Of a DNA stretch of 64,000 bases, positions 42,301 through 55,352 are shown one piece after another. The position numbers were made by a program, and so were the translations under genes. The number at the start of each line of letters is the position of its first letter. Position 1 is the first letter of the stretch. The notes under the pieces are model-generated. The model ran no database searches and was not told the origin of the DNA. It saw only the letters and a program-made list of their open reading frames with translations. The stretch is from Lutjanus erythropterus (taxonomy: Eukaryota > Chordata > Actinopteri > Lutjaniformes > Lutjanidae), in contig CM034601.1 in assembly GCA_020091685.1 (NCBI GenBank), positions 15,396,972 through 15,460,971 on the forward strand, written 5' to 3'.

Positions 42301-43991
42301 GTTATATTCACTGTGAGGTGGAGACACGGTGGCATGATACTGTCTGGCTACAGTGAGTTTCCACACAATATAACAAAAGGTTTTATTTACAGAGATATGT
42401 TAATGAATGTAAAAGGGATGACTCTCAACAGAGTCAGACACTCAAATAAGAATATACAATAACCATACCATGAGAAGATTAAAACTAGAAAGAAATGAAA
42501 TATTTTATTTTACAATCTAAACACCTGAACTCATCTCACCCTAACCTTTGGTCTCTTGAACTTCTTGTTTACACTCTTTTATCTATCTGTGTAGGCCCAT
42601 TTGCTCTAGTGCATGTTCTTTTGAATGAGGAGCAGACAAAAATAAAAAATAACTAAATTCATATGACTTAAGCAAGAATTTAAGTATATTTATATATGTA
42701 TTTAAGTATAGAAAGCCTGAACAAATCCTAACCTCAGACCAAGTCCATTAGTAAAGTAGTTTAGTTTTAGGGTGTTTAAATTTGAATTTTTGGAGGGTTA
42801 GAATATGTTATTGTTATTTTTAATATTACTTTTATTATATGGAATTTGTGCTCTGATATAGGATGTATCATTTTGGTATGCTGCTAACGGGACCATACTG
42901 CCCTGTCTTTTCTCTCACAGCAACCCATAATTAAGCTTAAGAATTTAGCTTAAGGTTGACTTCCAAACCTTAAGCTTAATTATTTTCCAAGTGCTGCAGG
43001 AGATTTACTCTATGGGACATTTTGTCCCATAGTTACATTGTTGAACACAACCATTTACTGGGTCACCACTAACTGGTACTAGGACATTAGCCAATTCATC
43101 CTTTTTTTTTTTCTTTTTTTTTTACAGTGCAGTGTTTGACCAGTTAGACTTGCATTTTAATGCCTGTCTTTGTCATCTGTAATGTGAAAATATTAGATTT
43201 TCACACAGTCCGAGAAATTAAAAGTGTACATCCTCCGACAGTTCAGTTATTAAATCAGCAAACCTGTGGAGCTTCTCTCCTGAGGCTGCAGCCATTGTCC
43301 AACATCACCTGTCCTGTGCGCTCCTTTACACCATGAATTAAGGATTCATTTCGAGCAAACCAGAGTTGGTGATTGTTGGGACAGGGGAAAGATGAACCGA
43401 GACATTTTTGGTGAGTTTTATTTAGTCCCTGTGAAGTTTGAACAGAGCTGAAGATGATGCAAAATGATTCTGGTGAGTTCCGTGAGAGCAATTTAAACAT
43501 CTGTTTCTGATTAAAAGAAACGTATCTCACTCATTAAAATAACTCACTGCCGTGATCCTTTCCATAATTTTGTCAGACAGTAAAAATAACAGTCTGAGCC
43601 TGTCAGTCATAAAAACAAGCACAAACAACAAGAAAACAAGCGAGCGTCACCTGCTCTGTGGGCGCACCTGCATGACAGCTGACAGCTGGTCTGCGCTTCT
43701 ATCACCCTCCTCTTCTTCCATCACAGTTAGTTCTGTGGTTTGTGGTGATTATGAGACTGTTTGTAAAGTTTGTTACATTGCTCTGTGTACAATGGCAGTT
43801 TCACCTTCTCTGATCAGTCAACCTACAGTGCATGTGGTCCCAAGGATATTTTTTTAAAGTGCACCAGCCAATACAATAATATATTTTTGATGGTTACCCT
43901 TAATTGCTCGGTGAAATGTTATTCCTGTGCATTTTTGGAAGCTTGTATGTGTTTTAACCTGTAACTGTAATGAGCACTGACTGACAAAGTG

Positions 43992-44014
43992 AAAAAAAAA
44001 AAAAAAAAAAAAAA
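43992..44014 (+). repeat. Poly(A) run, 23 A
   Basis: Uninterrupted A23 in jakmip2 intron 1, possibly the tail of an unrecognised retroposon. Confidence 0.9.
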
Positions 44015-46919
44015 TGCTCAACCAGAAAAAAATCAGTCAACTCTGCAGGCTCCGACCAATGATTCCAATCAATGATTATCAGGGGGCCGTCCTATACTGT
44101 GACACAAAACAAACCAACCTCACAAAGGTCCCTGTAATGTATGGCCAAAGTACATCAATACAGCACAGCTTTGTTTTGTTTTGTTACATACTGTGAGCAG
44201 CACATGTGATTACGTTAGGGCTGGGGGTGATTTGTCAATGTGATCGACGTCATCGATTATGAAAATATACTGATTTGCATATTGTGCATTGACAGTGTAG
44301 CGATATCATGTTTTGTTATACTGCATTGATTCTCTTCTCGGCCTAAAGGCTTTTGTTTATGCCAAAACTACTGTTCCTTTTATCAGCAACTGCTTTGGCG
44401 CTCTTATACAAAGCACAGCACATTGCACACAGGCATGGCACATGGCATCGAGGGAATGACACATTCACAACTTCTGCAAGATTAAGATAATCGGGAGGCC
44501 AACAAATGCGGGTTTGTAATGAAAGCTGTTAGTTTAAGTTACAGAAGTAAAGAAGACTGGACATCAAAGCTCAGTGGCTTCCTGTTTGAGTGCTGATACT
44601 TGACAGATCATTTAGAAGACATACGTGAAAGTCGGCACAGATATTTTGCCTGATTAATATGTCAAACGCTGTTCGTACTCCAGGCACTTTATCCATTCAG
44701 TCCATTAAAAAGTGTGCGACAGTGATCCCACAGTAATAAGCCTCCTGTTCATCCTGGCTTAACCTGATCAGAAGCAACAAGTGCTTCTGCCAGTTCACTG
44801 AGGGACGGTCAATAAATTACCATTTGAATGACACAAAGCTTATTTTACTTTCAATGCCTTTGTATTGACTTAGTGCGAGTTATGATTAAAAACCACAAAT
44901 GCACAAAGGAGGACACACCATTTTTATTGGATTTTTAGTACTTCTTGTTCTTTATATTAATATATGTGAGGAAAATTCAGGATTTATTAAAATCTCAGAC
45001 CATGTCCTTCTGATCTTTTTCTCTCTAGTTTCTTTGTCTGATCTCAAGTTTTTCATGCAAGCCCAGGTCAGTCTAAAGGTGCATCACCAAACTGCATATA
45101 CCACACGTTCTCCAGCCTTTGCCACCTCTGTCTCCAAAAAAAAAAAAACAGGGAAAACCTTTAATATCTCATAATATATTGAATCATAACTCCTGTGATA
45201 CATACTGTATCATCAGATTCCTGCCAATGCATAACTGTAATGAGTCTGCTGCTTCCTTTGCTTTATGTACATGTCATGCTTGCTCAGCACTCCCCTCTCC
45301 ACCTGACAGCCTTTACATACAGAGCTGGTTTAATATTTTAATACAGAAAACACACAGCTACAGCAGAGCAGGGAGGTTTACCCAATACCCGTGTCTGCTA
45401 GTAAGCTATTCATATTAGATAATGGATGCCACATTTCTCAACACTACTTCCCAACTCCAGGCTGGAGTCACAATTCAGCTGGTTTTCTCTCACACGTGAA
45501 TAGTTATGTTAGCTGCTGTAGTTATCATATGTACAATACAGTAAAAAAAGATATAGTGAAAAATTGACTGATTTTTATGCATAAAATATACAAATATTTA
45601 ATTATTAAAATATATATTTTTTTAATAAATTATTTTCATATTGGTACTAGAGACGTTCTGATTCTTTTTTTGTTTGTTTTTTCAGATTCCAACACCTGAA
45701 CTCTGTACACTATCAGACGATAATGAGTACCAATCCAATACACATCACATTATATTATATTATCCATATTATTTTTAACAGCTGTATACTACTGAACCCT
45801 GTATGGATGTGATATTATTGTTATCATTGTTGTACCTGGCTCAGGTTTAAAAATTTGCCAGTAGGACGGTTGCATTTAAGGGCTGTTTTCTATCATTATA
45901 AATGAGTATCTTTGTTGTGGACTGAAAGTTGGACAAAATAATAAATAATCTTGATCTTTGGAAACATTTTCTAGATATTTTCAACTGTTTTCTCACCATT
46001 TTATAACAATTATTTGATCAGGAATGAATTGTTAGTTGCAGGCATATTATATTTCTTTTGTTATTATTATATTTTTATTTTTGTTCTTTGACTGGTCAAA
46101 CTAAACAGTATGTACACAAACTAGTTTGCACAGAGTAAAACAAAAACATGACAGCGATGGTGATGATGATTCACTGATGATTCATCTATATTCAAGTTGG
46201 TCCAGCTGAATACATCATTCACAGCCAACCACAACTCACCATGGCTACTAATACTGTATTAACCTACAAACCATTCACAGCAGCCAGATACTGTTCTCAA
46301 AGGTTAGACCAGATATGAATTTGCTGTGAGCCCGAGTCAATCTGATTACTGTCATAGTCCATTTTCAGACTGCGCCGGGAAATAATCCGCCGGCTAGTCA
46401 AATGAACTAACACATACACAGACAGTCATGGGCGATACTGGGCCATGCACCGGATGTTGCTTCAACTGTCTAACCTATTTTGCCTTCCACTTCTAATTTT
46501 ATAGGTATTACTTATACAGTTTATCACTCTAAACATATTTTAGGGTTAGCAGAGGTTAGTCTTTCCCTTTGTTATTGGGTGTAACAAAAAGCAGGAATCC
46601 TTCATTTCCATTTTTCTTGGGAATATCAATACTCAGCACTTTTCACAGGACAGACTGTGCATTGGAATAGCTTTAATATTCAAACACAGGAAGTTTTAGC
46701 AGATGATATGTCTCATTTAAAGAAAGAATTTAAAGCAACTGGTTCAGCAGGCACTATTTAATAGGCTTTGAACTGAGCTTGATTAAGTCATCTTATCTTC
46801 TGCTGCACACTGTGAACTTTTGCACATTCCCTGGTGAATAGTTCGTATCTTCCTGCACAAAACTGCACAGCTCTTTTATTTAAAAAAAACAACAACATAT
46901 TTTTTTCTAATTTTTTCTA

Positions 46920-47032
46920 TACTGTAGTGTCAATTTTCTATTTAAGTTTCTTGAAGTGCTGAACTTGCTGTTTATCTTTCTACTCACTATGTTGTATTGT
47001 TTTGTGTTGTTCTAATTCTGATTCTGATTTAA
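46920..47032 (+). mobile_element. Non-LTR retroposon 3' end with GATTCT tail, copy 2
   Basis: Matches 21495-21662 over 'tagtgtcaattttctattta' and downstream T-rich blocks, ending in 'attctgattctgat'. Same orientation. Confidence 0.6.
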
Positions 47033-48117
47033 TCTGTTCTTATAAGACATACAAACTGACATCAACATACAATATTTTAATATAGGGGTTCCCAAATATT
47101 TTCATGCCAAGAACTACTACAATAGACACACACTACACCATGGACCCCAAATTTTAGAGGATTTTGTCTCGACAAAATCCCCTCTGAATAATTTTTGTAT
47201 TTCTAGGTTTGAAGATAATAAAGCCTTCATGGTCAAATATAAAAAAATAAAACAATAAAGTTTACAAACAGCCTAGTGTATATCGCTTTTACAGCAGAGG
47301 TTGTTGTGTGGTAGAAAATAGTGAGGAAATCATCGCGTAATATATAAAAAAAAATGAAATGAAGAATTCAATGCTGACAGAAGAAACTAGGATAAGCTCA
47401 GAACTTCTCATCCACCATGCAAACTGTTTTCAAACCCTTTACAACAAACATAACAACAAACTGGACCAAAATACAATCACAGTGTGAATTACTGATGTCC
47501 TGGTTCATAAAAAAAAAAAGTCATGTTTCTAACTTTGCATGAAGGCAGACTGGCATTACAGGATAGCACTCAATATAGTTAACACAACACCAATCACCAT
47601 ACACTATCTCTACAAAAGCAACAGCCTGAGTCAACATCAATGCAGGACTTAAGATGCAGACTTACCAGCACTCCTAGTAGCTGTCAAAACAGACGAGGAC
47701 ACCCAACAGCCACAGTGTGCAGTACTAGCTGCTCCAAACAAGGAATGACACCATCTGACAAAACTGAACGCCAGTTTATATGGACTGACACAAGTTAATG
47801 AAATTGCTACAGCCACGCCAGAAAGGGTTTAACTGGATCTCGCAAAAGCTGTTTACAGTATTCCTCTAAGAACTAGCAAGCAGGTCAACCAGATAACACA
47901 TCCATCACACTGCCATCCACTGAAGTATAATTTAAATTGCCCTAAAAGATTAAGGTGTGCCAAATAATGCATTAATTGCCGAGAGTATCTTCAGAAATCA
48001 GGCAGGGGCTTGAAATGTTAAACTATTATGATTATAGACTGGATATGAACTCATCATCTACACAATGTGTAGCCTACATACTGAGCAAAGTATGATACCT
48101 ACGCTGTATACAATACT

Positions 48118-48309
48118 TTTTTGCCCAGGATGGCGAAGGCATGACCTGACCTACTGTGCACCTGATCGGGTTACCCTGATATCCTGACAATAACCAATCA
48201 CATTCCTCATGCCAAACCCAAAGGACCCAAACAAACAAGGACAAGAAGTACTAGCCAGTCACAGTGAGAATAGTGCTGGTCATGACTTCACCTTCCCGGC
48301 AAAAAATGG
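48118..48309. mobile_element. Short foldback element related to the 7.7 kb one
   Basis: Left 'ttttttgcccaggatggcgaaggcatgacc' against the reverse complement of the right 'ttttttgccgggaaggtgaagtcatgacc' form an inverted pair around a ~130 bp core. The arm also resembles the inner arm of the foldback at 7688-8216 ('gtcatgacctgccctattctg'). Confidence 0.65.
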
Positions 48310-48393
48310 ATAATGTATAAGCCAACAACATGTTTATACAATGTATGAATTAACATTTATTTTTTCTTTGATTGTTTTGCTTTCCTTTTAACA

Positions 48394-48900
48394 GTGGGAA
48401 CAAGCTCTTACTGCAACATTGACATTTTATCTTCTTATAAAATTGACCCAGGAAACCACTGCCTACTTACTGGCCCTACTTTATATTTCAGAATTATTGC
48501 TTCATCTCTCTTTATGGTGAGAACACTGAGGTCTAAGGAACAAGGCCTTCTGGCAATCCCAAAATCTAAACTCAAACCCAAAAGTGACTGAGCTTTTGCA
48601 GGTGTGGTTCCCACCCTTTGAACCATCTTCCTCTACCTATAAAAAAATACACCGTCAGTCAATAGCTTTAAGAAGCTGCTAAAAACTAAATTATTTCATT
48701 AGTATTTTATTTTGCAATGCATGGTAGTTTTATTGTGTTTATTTCCTATTGTTGCTTTATTGTTTTTACTCTTATTCCAAAATATTTTAACCTGTAACAT
48801 GTTTGGCTTCTGGGTAGTTTTTGTTGTTGGTGTTTGTTTTTATTATTATTTTTCAGGGAATGCTTTCAATGTACAGCATCTTGTAACTGTGGTTTTATAA
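48394..48900 (+). mobile_element. Decayed LINE 3' end (reverse-transcriptase C-terminal tail)
   Basis: The plus-strand translation gives RTLRSKEQGLLAIPKSKLKP. In shifted frames this is followed by an AFAG-like stretch and SVNSFKKLLKTKLF-like residues, the typical end of L2/CR1-type polyproteins. Stops and frameshifts show it is dead. An AT-rich 3' region follows. Confidence 0.6.
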
Positions 48901-50644
48901 ATAAAGTTTACTTACTCACTTCCTTGCATCCATCAAACATGTAGCAACATTATTATGGTGAAGTTGCCTACTTACACAAATTTTGGCACCCAATGGCTAG
49001 TGTCAACATCGACAACCATTGCCTCCGGGGGCCACAGCCAGTGTTTTTTGGGGCTTGGCCTGGAAAACAGATATCTGGGCCAAGACCTTGGTCTAGTCTC
49101 CATTACCTCCTGAGAAAAAAATATTTGGGTCTTTAGCTGCTAAATATTTAACTTTTCTCACAAGTTAGTCTCTGACTCTGTCTGCCATTTGGTGCTGAGC
49201 AGTGGGTGGTATCAGGTAACATTCAGCTTTTTTCTTTTAATCAAAAAAAGCTGTTGGAAAAGGGGTTGGTTAGAATGGTGAGATTAAACCATACAGTGAG
49301 CTTGCAGTCCATAAAATCAAAACAAACTCAAAGACAATCAAAAGCACAATGGAGCTACAGAGTTGGGTAATAATTCTCTGGAGGCTGCTGAGTACAGTGA
49401 CACATGAAGCACACTGGCACCATGACCCACTTTTGACTCCTCAAACATCAATTTTTGGTGTCAGGCCAGCATTTTCCAAACCAAGTCTGCCAGGATACTA
49501 ACAGAAAAGCAACAAGCCTGGCTTCAGTCTGACTGTACTCTTATGGCGTATGGTTTCATGGTTGATGGGTTTTTTCTCTTTTTGAAAGCATTCCAGTCTT
49601 TTTCATGATAATTTGGACTACAAGCCAATGCTTTATTTACAAATTTTACACAAGTGTTTTCCAAATCTGCTTCATTTACTACCATTAAATTTTATAGGTC
49701 ATAAAGGGAAATGAAAGATGAGGATACTGTGTTCTGCAAAAGTTGCAATTTGCATCAATTAGGCTATTAACATTTAGAAATTGGCAATTCAAATTCATTT
49801 CGGAGCATGTAAGGGCTGAGATTAGACATAAGTGGGCATCTCCCTTTCTGCTCGTAAACAAAAGGCTATTGAGCTCTGCAGTCTTTCATTTCCAAAATAA
49901 ATCTCTCAAACTAGAGCCAACGTTTTCTATATCGAGACCTGCCATCTGTCATCCATTACCCAGTCAGACTACTGTACGAGCCATATTTTGCCTGGGGTTA
50001 GGGTGAGGATTAAAGAATAAGATAAGCTTTCGTTGCTTTTGGGAATCATATTCAAAATTTCAATAAGCCCTCTAGAACTATGTTGAAAATGCCAGCTAGG
50101 CAAGACAGAAGTAGCTCTGTAGTGAAGCAGTTGACGAAAGTTCGGTCAAGAGTAGGCTGCTGGAGGGATGACTTTTTTTGTAGGCCAACACAGATGTTAG
50201 TCTCACTCTGGTTCCCTCATCAAAATCCCCCCCCCCAAAAAAACAACTAAAAGACCTGCTGACTGACCAGAGGTTTGAATATACTATCTAATTTCTGGGT
50301 TTTCATACACAGTCCTGCAGCAGTCTATTGATTAGCGTGATATTTAAAAAAAAAAACTAAACAAAAACAGCTACTGGTAAACCTTGAGGGAAGATGCACC
50401 TTAGGCAGTATATTTGATTGTTGACAAGATCATGGCTAATAGATAGATATATAGATAATACTAAGTGACAAAATTTAGAAAAATCTTCACCAACTTTTTA
50501 CCTGAATTTATTCAAAAAGTATTATCATATTAACAGATTGAGTGCTGTCTGTAATTACTCATTCACATGTACAACAGGAATCCAAGCTTCTCCTAATACC
50601 AGACCAAAATCGGACATTTCTATCATTCTTTTAACTAATCCAGG

Positions 50645-51460
50645 TTATGCAATAGTCTGCAAAAATTAGTCACTTCCACAATGTCAATGAGGAACTTAAG
50701 TTTAATCAGTTTGTGGTCTGGTTGTGGCATTAGTAGGTTCAAAGCGCTGTCACGTTGGTTGAAGTCGAGCAGCACTCTTCTGTGGATTATGTTTTGTCTG
50801 CACAGGCCAAAAATGACTTCTAATTCAGCTGCCTCAGGTCGAACTGCCAATCCAGCGTGTGAACAGAGCACTACTAATGCCGGAAATGGAGTTCTATGTT
50901 CACATCTGCTGCATGTTTTGCATGCGACTTGAATTTTAAAGCATTTTAAAGTACATTATATCACTCAAAAATCACTGTTTATCAGTGTGATTCCACAAAC
51001 CTACTGGGATGTTCTGATTGAGACAGTTTGTGTTTATGCAATCTAGTCAGCAAAAGAAAGTCAAACCAAAGCCAGGAGTGCCCTTAAGTTTTATCAGTCT
51101 GGGATCTGGTTGTGATGTAAGTTGGTTTAAAGAGTCATCATGTCAACTGAAGACACGCAGCACTCTCCTGCTTGTTTCTGGATTACGTTCGGTTTTGGTT
51201 TATGTTTTCTGCCTCTTAGTTTAGGCCATAAATGACTTCTAATCCATCTCCCTCCTGTCAAAATACCGACTCAGTGTATGAACAGAGCTCTACTAATGCT
51301 TCCTGCTCCATGAGCTGCATGTAACATTGAATTTACATTCTATTTTTTAATTTGCATTACAGTTCAAAAACAATAAATACAATGAAAATTCACTGTGATT
51401 CAGTGTGATCTGACAGACCTACTGAGATGACTTTATACAAGTCATTACTGGTTATGTAAT
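50645..51460 (+). repeat. Diverged tandem duplication, ~390-420 bp unit
   Basis: Unit 1 begins 'tatgcaatagtctgcaaa' (50645), unit 2 'tatgcaatctagtcagcaaa' (51035), and a third start-like 'tatgtaatgtgactgacc' lies at 51453. The units share, in order, 'cttaagttt.atcag', 'ctggttgtg', 'cagcactct', 'ggccataaatgacttctaat'-type blocks, 'gtgaacagagc.ctactaatgc', 'gctgcatg' and 'cctactgrgatg'. No protein recognised. Confidence 0.8.
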
Positions 51461-52816
51461 GTGACTGACCAATCACAATTTGATGTTATTTTAGCCATTT
51501 ACAGTGAGTGTTTGACCTTTTGATCTTCCTTAGAAGTCTTTTTAAAGCATTAACTTGTTGTGCATTACAGCTGAAATCCTACTTAATGCTTCATGTAACA
51601 GCTGATTGCATCAATGAGATTTTCTACTGATGCTAGATGAGCAATAATACATGGAGAAAAATATATCTGTGAAACTATATGACAATGTACTGCAATGCTA
51701 CAGGACCACATAGCAGGCAGGTGCCACCTTTGCTCAACAGGCTCTGAGTATCACAGAGGACCACTTAGACGTGTCACGTTCTACAATGTAAAACAAATTA
51801 TGGCAAATTTGTAATACTAACTGCTCCAATCAAAAGACGGTAAACATCATTGCCACATATGAATCCTGTTGCCTGACATTATCTGGTCCATTACTGTGAC
51901 AATAAACCTTTTTCACTGCAGCCATATCAATATGAAGCAGTAGGGTAAAAACTAGAGCCCAATATTGGTCAACCAATATCATCAGCCTCATACTGGCCTA
52001 TCACAGCCATACCAGTGTATATTTGTATAAGCATATTTGTTGTGCAATGTGTGCTGATATGAAAACTTAAAATCATCAGTAATAGACCCCTCGGTCAACT
52101 GAGATTCTTCAAGTCGATGAGTGTTTTTTTTTCTCTTTGTCAGCCACTGTGCTTCACAATAACAGGATAAAACATATAAAGCTTCCAAAATGCACAGTGA
52201 TAACATTTCAATGAGGAAATATAAATAAGGGGAATCATAAATAACATTTACATTAACGCTGACTCTCAAAATGACCACAAAACACAAAACTAACTGAGAT
52301 GGAAGGAGACAGGAGTGATAGAAACGGACCGCAGGTGACACGCTGTTAGCCACTTTATCCCAGCGCACCGCAGAGCTGCACCGAAATGTTATAAATAAAC
52401 TAAAGGGGAATGAACACTTTTACTTTCTCTGAATATATGAAAACTCTGATTATATCCAATGTTTTGACACCACAGATGATGAAGATTTTTTTTTAGTGCT
52501 ATTTAATTTAGTTTTCTATTCATAATTATGATTATTAAAATGCTGGTGACAGTTTACTGTTTCAGTGTCCTGACATAACTTTGGACAATAAATTTTTATG
52601 AACTGTAAGATATGCCTCCATTACAGATCTTTGTCACAAGTGTTTGATAACATCATTGCAAGAAATGTGCATTTACATATATTCTGTATAAGGAATGTCA
52701 GCAGTTACATGAACATTGGAACTTTTCTGCACTCTAATATCAGTTTCAGTGTCAGAAATCCAGTATCAGTTCTCATAGCTCTCATAAACACAGTTGTTAG
52801 CAGTGATATTAATTAA

Positions 52817-52917
52817 GGTCCCGTTCCATTAAGTGTAGCAGAGCCTTGCAGTGCCAGTGACCCAACATGGACATGAGCAGCACCATGACTCTGATTGGCC
52901 TGTAATGGAACGGAACC
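52817..52917. mobile_element. 101 bp miniature inverted-repeat element
   Basis: The left end 'ggtcccgttccattaagt' and the reverse complement of the right end, 'ggttccgttccattacag', are inverted copies. It abuts the next element with a 2 bp overlap. Confidence 0.6.
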
Positions 52918-53542
52918 AGTGTGTAGAATTTAGTGTTGTGTAGCAATGAGCTTGCAGAGTGCAAACACCTAGTCTCACCCTCCCCTTCTAAGGAGAATGT
53001 AGGAGAACCTTCTGTGGCCACATTACTTTGGAAAAATATGAAAGGAAGAATCTAGAACCAGTGTTTGGTTTGTCCATTCTGAGCTACGGTAGAAACTAAG
53101 CCTGCATTTTTGCATCACAATGTTCATTTTTTACTGAAGTAAACTATTAAAATCATGATAATGTGACATTTGTTGGTGTCCAAACAGACATAGTTTTCTT
53201 CCATCTGGAGAACAAGACTTGTAGGCCAGGGCATCTCTGCAGCCCTACAGTAAATCATTATAATGCTCATTATATGGTTTGACTATTGTATTTGGCAATA
53301 TTGCAATCTCCACTGTGTAATTAATTGTGCAGCCCTAGCAGAAACACAACTTTTTAACATGGCGGCCTCCTTGGAAGTGGACTCCTGACTTCTGTAGACA
53401 TGAACAGCTCATTAAAAGGTAAAGAAAACCTAATAATTGTTATTTTCAGGTGAATATACATGAATGAAACCATGCTTATGAATATTATATTCCATTTCAG
53501 CCATATTCTGCCATTAAATCCTAGTAAATTTTACACACTGGA
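52916..53542. mobile_element. ~627 bp MITE with TIR CCAGTGTGTAGAATTTA
   Basis: The left end CCAGTGTGTAGAATTTA and right end TAAATTTTACACACTGG are near-perfect 17 bp inverted repeats. The interior ('ggagaaccttctgtggcc', 'gtgtttggtttgtccattct', 'acatggcggcctcc') matches a repeat I know to be abundant in percomorph fish. A second repeat with 'ctgcagccct...tgcagccctagc' seems inserted around 53240-53340. Confidence 0.85.
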
Positions 53543-54516
53543 CCTTACTTTGTATCACTGATAACACCTGTGTTTACCTTATTTCATGTCAACATGGCTG
53601 ATGTGCAAAGGTCTAATGACACATTTGAATCCCCTTGTAGTAATTTATCAAACCTTATTCCGGTCATATCATCCGTTTGCTTCGTTTTGCTCCATCAATG
53701 TGTGCTATTGAACATTTCTTCTTTCTGCAATTAAATCCATAAACTATTAACTAGCCTACATCTGTGCTGACCCCAGTGTGACAAATGCCTTCCCAGCAGG
53801 GGTGATGTGTGTTGAATCAGGCCAGTGTAACACCCCGAGGCAGTTGCAGGCTTCAACAGCAGACTCTGTGCCTCAGTCTGGAGGCCCTGCCAACCCACTG
53901 ACTGTACCACAGTATGCTCCTGAAACATCACTGCAGCATCCTCTCAAAACACGTCCAGTAATGTGTGATGATGACCTGTCAAGCAGAAGGAAAAAAAAAA
54001 AATGCACATACTGCATCTGGCATCTGGCTTTACCTGAGGCACAGGCATCACCAGCTGGAAGCTTCACTGCACAACAAGTAGGGTTATCTAAAGCCTACCA
54101 GCCGCAGAGATACACACAGACGATGCTCGGTGCAGCGTGTGTAAGATGGGCCTGCATGGCGATGAAAATCCCAAAGCGGACACAAGCTCCATCCTCGTCA
54201 TCTTGGAGGAGCTTGCTAGTGTAGGCCGAGCTCTGCCACTTCCGACATGCAGGCTAAACCAAAGCTACACACGCGAGTAGGACAAGATTTACGGTTTTAT
54301 ATTATCGTGCACGATAATGACACACATTGACGTAATGTTACCTTAATGGTTCAAAGCGGCATTGGCGTAAAAAACAATCTGTAATCTCGCATCGCTGCTG
54401 ATTGAGATGATCAACCTGACTCAAACCAACAGGCCCGCTAGTCCCAGTAACTCCCAGTTCAGACGATGTTAAACCCCAGCAGCAGCAGGATTTACGCACG
54501 GCTTTCTTCACCTTAC

Positions 54517-54534
54517 CTCGTAATCGATGCTCAT
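54517..54534 (-). CDS. Spliced upstream ORF of jakmip2, 5' part
   Basis: ATG AGC ATC GAT TAC GAG, then the donor. Codes MSIDYE and continues in frame at 37585. The ATG has A at -3, a better context than the jakmip2 start (T at -3). Confidence 0.5.
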
Positions 54535-54625
54535 CGTGTGCGGAGTCCTAATCTGTGTGAAACCGTGTCCATGACATGCTCCTTTCTCGGAATAAAATCG
54601 CCTCCTCCGCTTGTGATCTCAGCAT

Positions 54626-54643
54626 CAGCAGCAGCAGCAGCAG
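54626..54643. repeat. (CAG)6 trinucleotide run
   Basis: Six perfect CAG units (CTG on the jakmip2 sense strand) inside the putative leader exon. In one frame it encodes six Ala of the 58-codon upstream ORF. Confidence 0.9.
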
Positions 54644-55328
54644 CCTCGTACAATGAAGCAGTGATGGCCGGTGGTGATGATGCTGGGAGCCCCGCCCTCC
54701 TCTCCATGCAGCCACAATGAGCTCACTGGTTTCCAGCTCCGCCGGCGGCCCCAGTACCGCCGCAGTCCACCAGCACACAACAAACACACAGGAAACGGTC
54801 ATTCAACCGTCCATAACGTTCCTGAAACAGTGCACACAACGGTTCATAGAGTTCTCAAAATGTTCCAGAGTAAACGTTTTAATTTCAACAATTTTATTTT
54901 TAATTCCACGTTATGTTAATTCATGATATGAATAGCTTTTTTTTTTTTTTTTGCCATTTATATTTTGAACACAGGTGCAACCGTTGATACTAATTTAGGT
55001 TCCTGTCCATGCAGGTTAGAGTCACGGTGCTGCTATTGCACATTTTAGGTCAATGGAAATGCTCAGTTGCATAAAAGCACTTGGCAATTTCATCTTCATT
55101 TCATTTAAAAAATAAATTAAAAAATAAATAAAAAATGTTGCAGAAAATCACCTGGGTGGGCAATTGTTTTCATTGCTCTCAGCAGATTTCTCGGATGGAT
55201 TGTCTCAGTTAGCTACTTCTTACCACATCTGCTTTGGCATATTTGTTCTGGTTATTGAGTTGAATGTGCTTTCCATATTCCTCGAGAAGAACAACTTTCT
55301 CATCTTCTGTCCAGTTTGGCTTTCTTTT

Positions 55329-55352
55329 GTTGTTGTTGTTGTTGTTGTTGTT
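55329..55352 (+). repeat. (GTT)8 microsatellite
   Basis: Eight perfect GTT units. Confidence 0.9.

Larger units (their letters stand above)
37586..54516 (-). other. jakmip2: jakmip2 intron 1 (~16.9 kb)
   Basis: Large intron in the 5' UTR between the leader exon and the start-codon exon. It holds SINE, LINE and foldback remnants and a diverged tandem duplication (listed separately). No supported coding exon was found on either strand. Confidence 0.7.
54517..54750 (-). other. jakmip2: Putative jakmip2 non-coding leader exon
   Basis: A strong minus-strand donor, GAG|GTAAGG (54517/54516), closes a GC-rich stretch. The 5' limit is a guess. It contains a (CTG)6 run on the sense strand (54626-54643), an upstream ORF of 58 codons (54531-54707), and the first six codons of the spliced upstream ORF (54517-54534). 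The link to the exon at 37585 is inferred from position and frame continuity. Confidence 0.55.
54470..54770 (-). promoter_or_regulatory. jakmip2: Putative jakmip2 promoter / CpG-rich leader region
   Basis: GC-rich patch with CpGs ('ccgccggcggcccc' near 54738) about 17 kb upstream of the start-codon exon, where a vertebrate 5' UTR exon is expected. No TATA box is seen. It faces away from the SLC6 gene. Confidence 0.5.

Noticed and set aside
53778-54224. 148-codon plus frame near the jakmip2 leader
   Set aside because: No recognisable domain, poly-Lys from an A run, and composition not coding-like. It could only be revived by transcript evidence.
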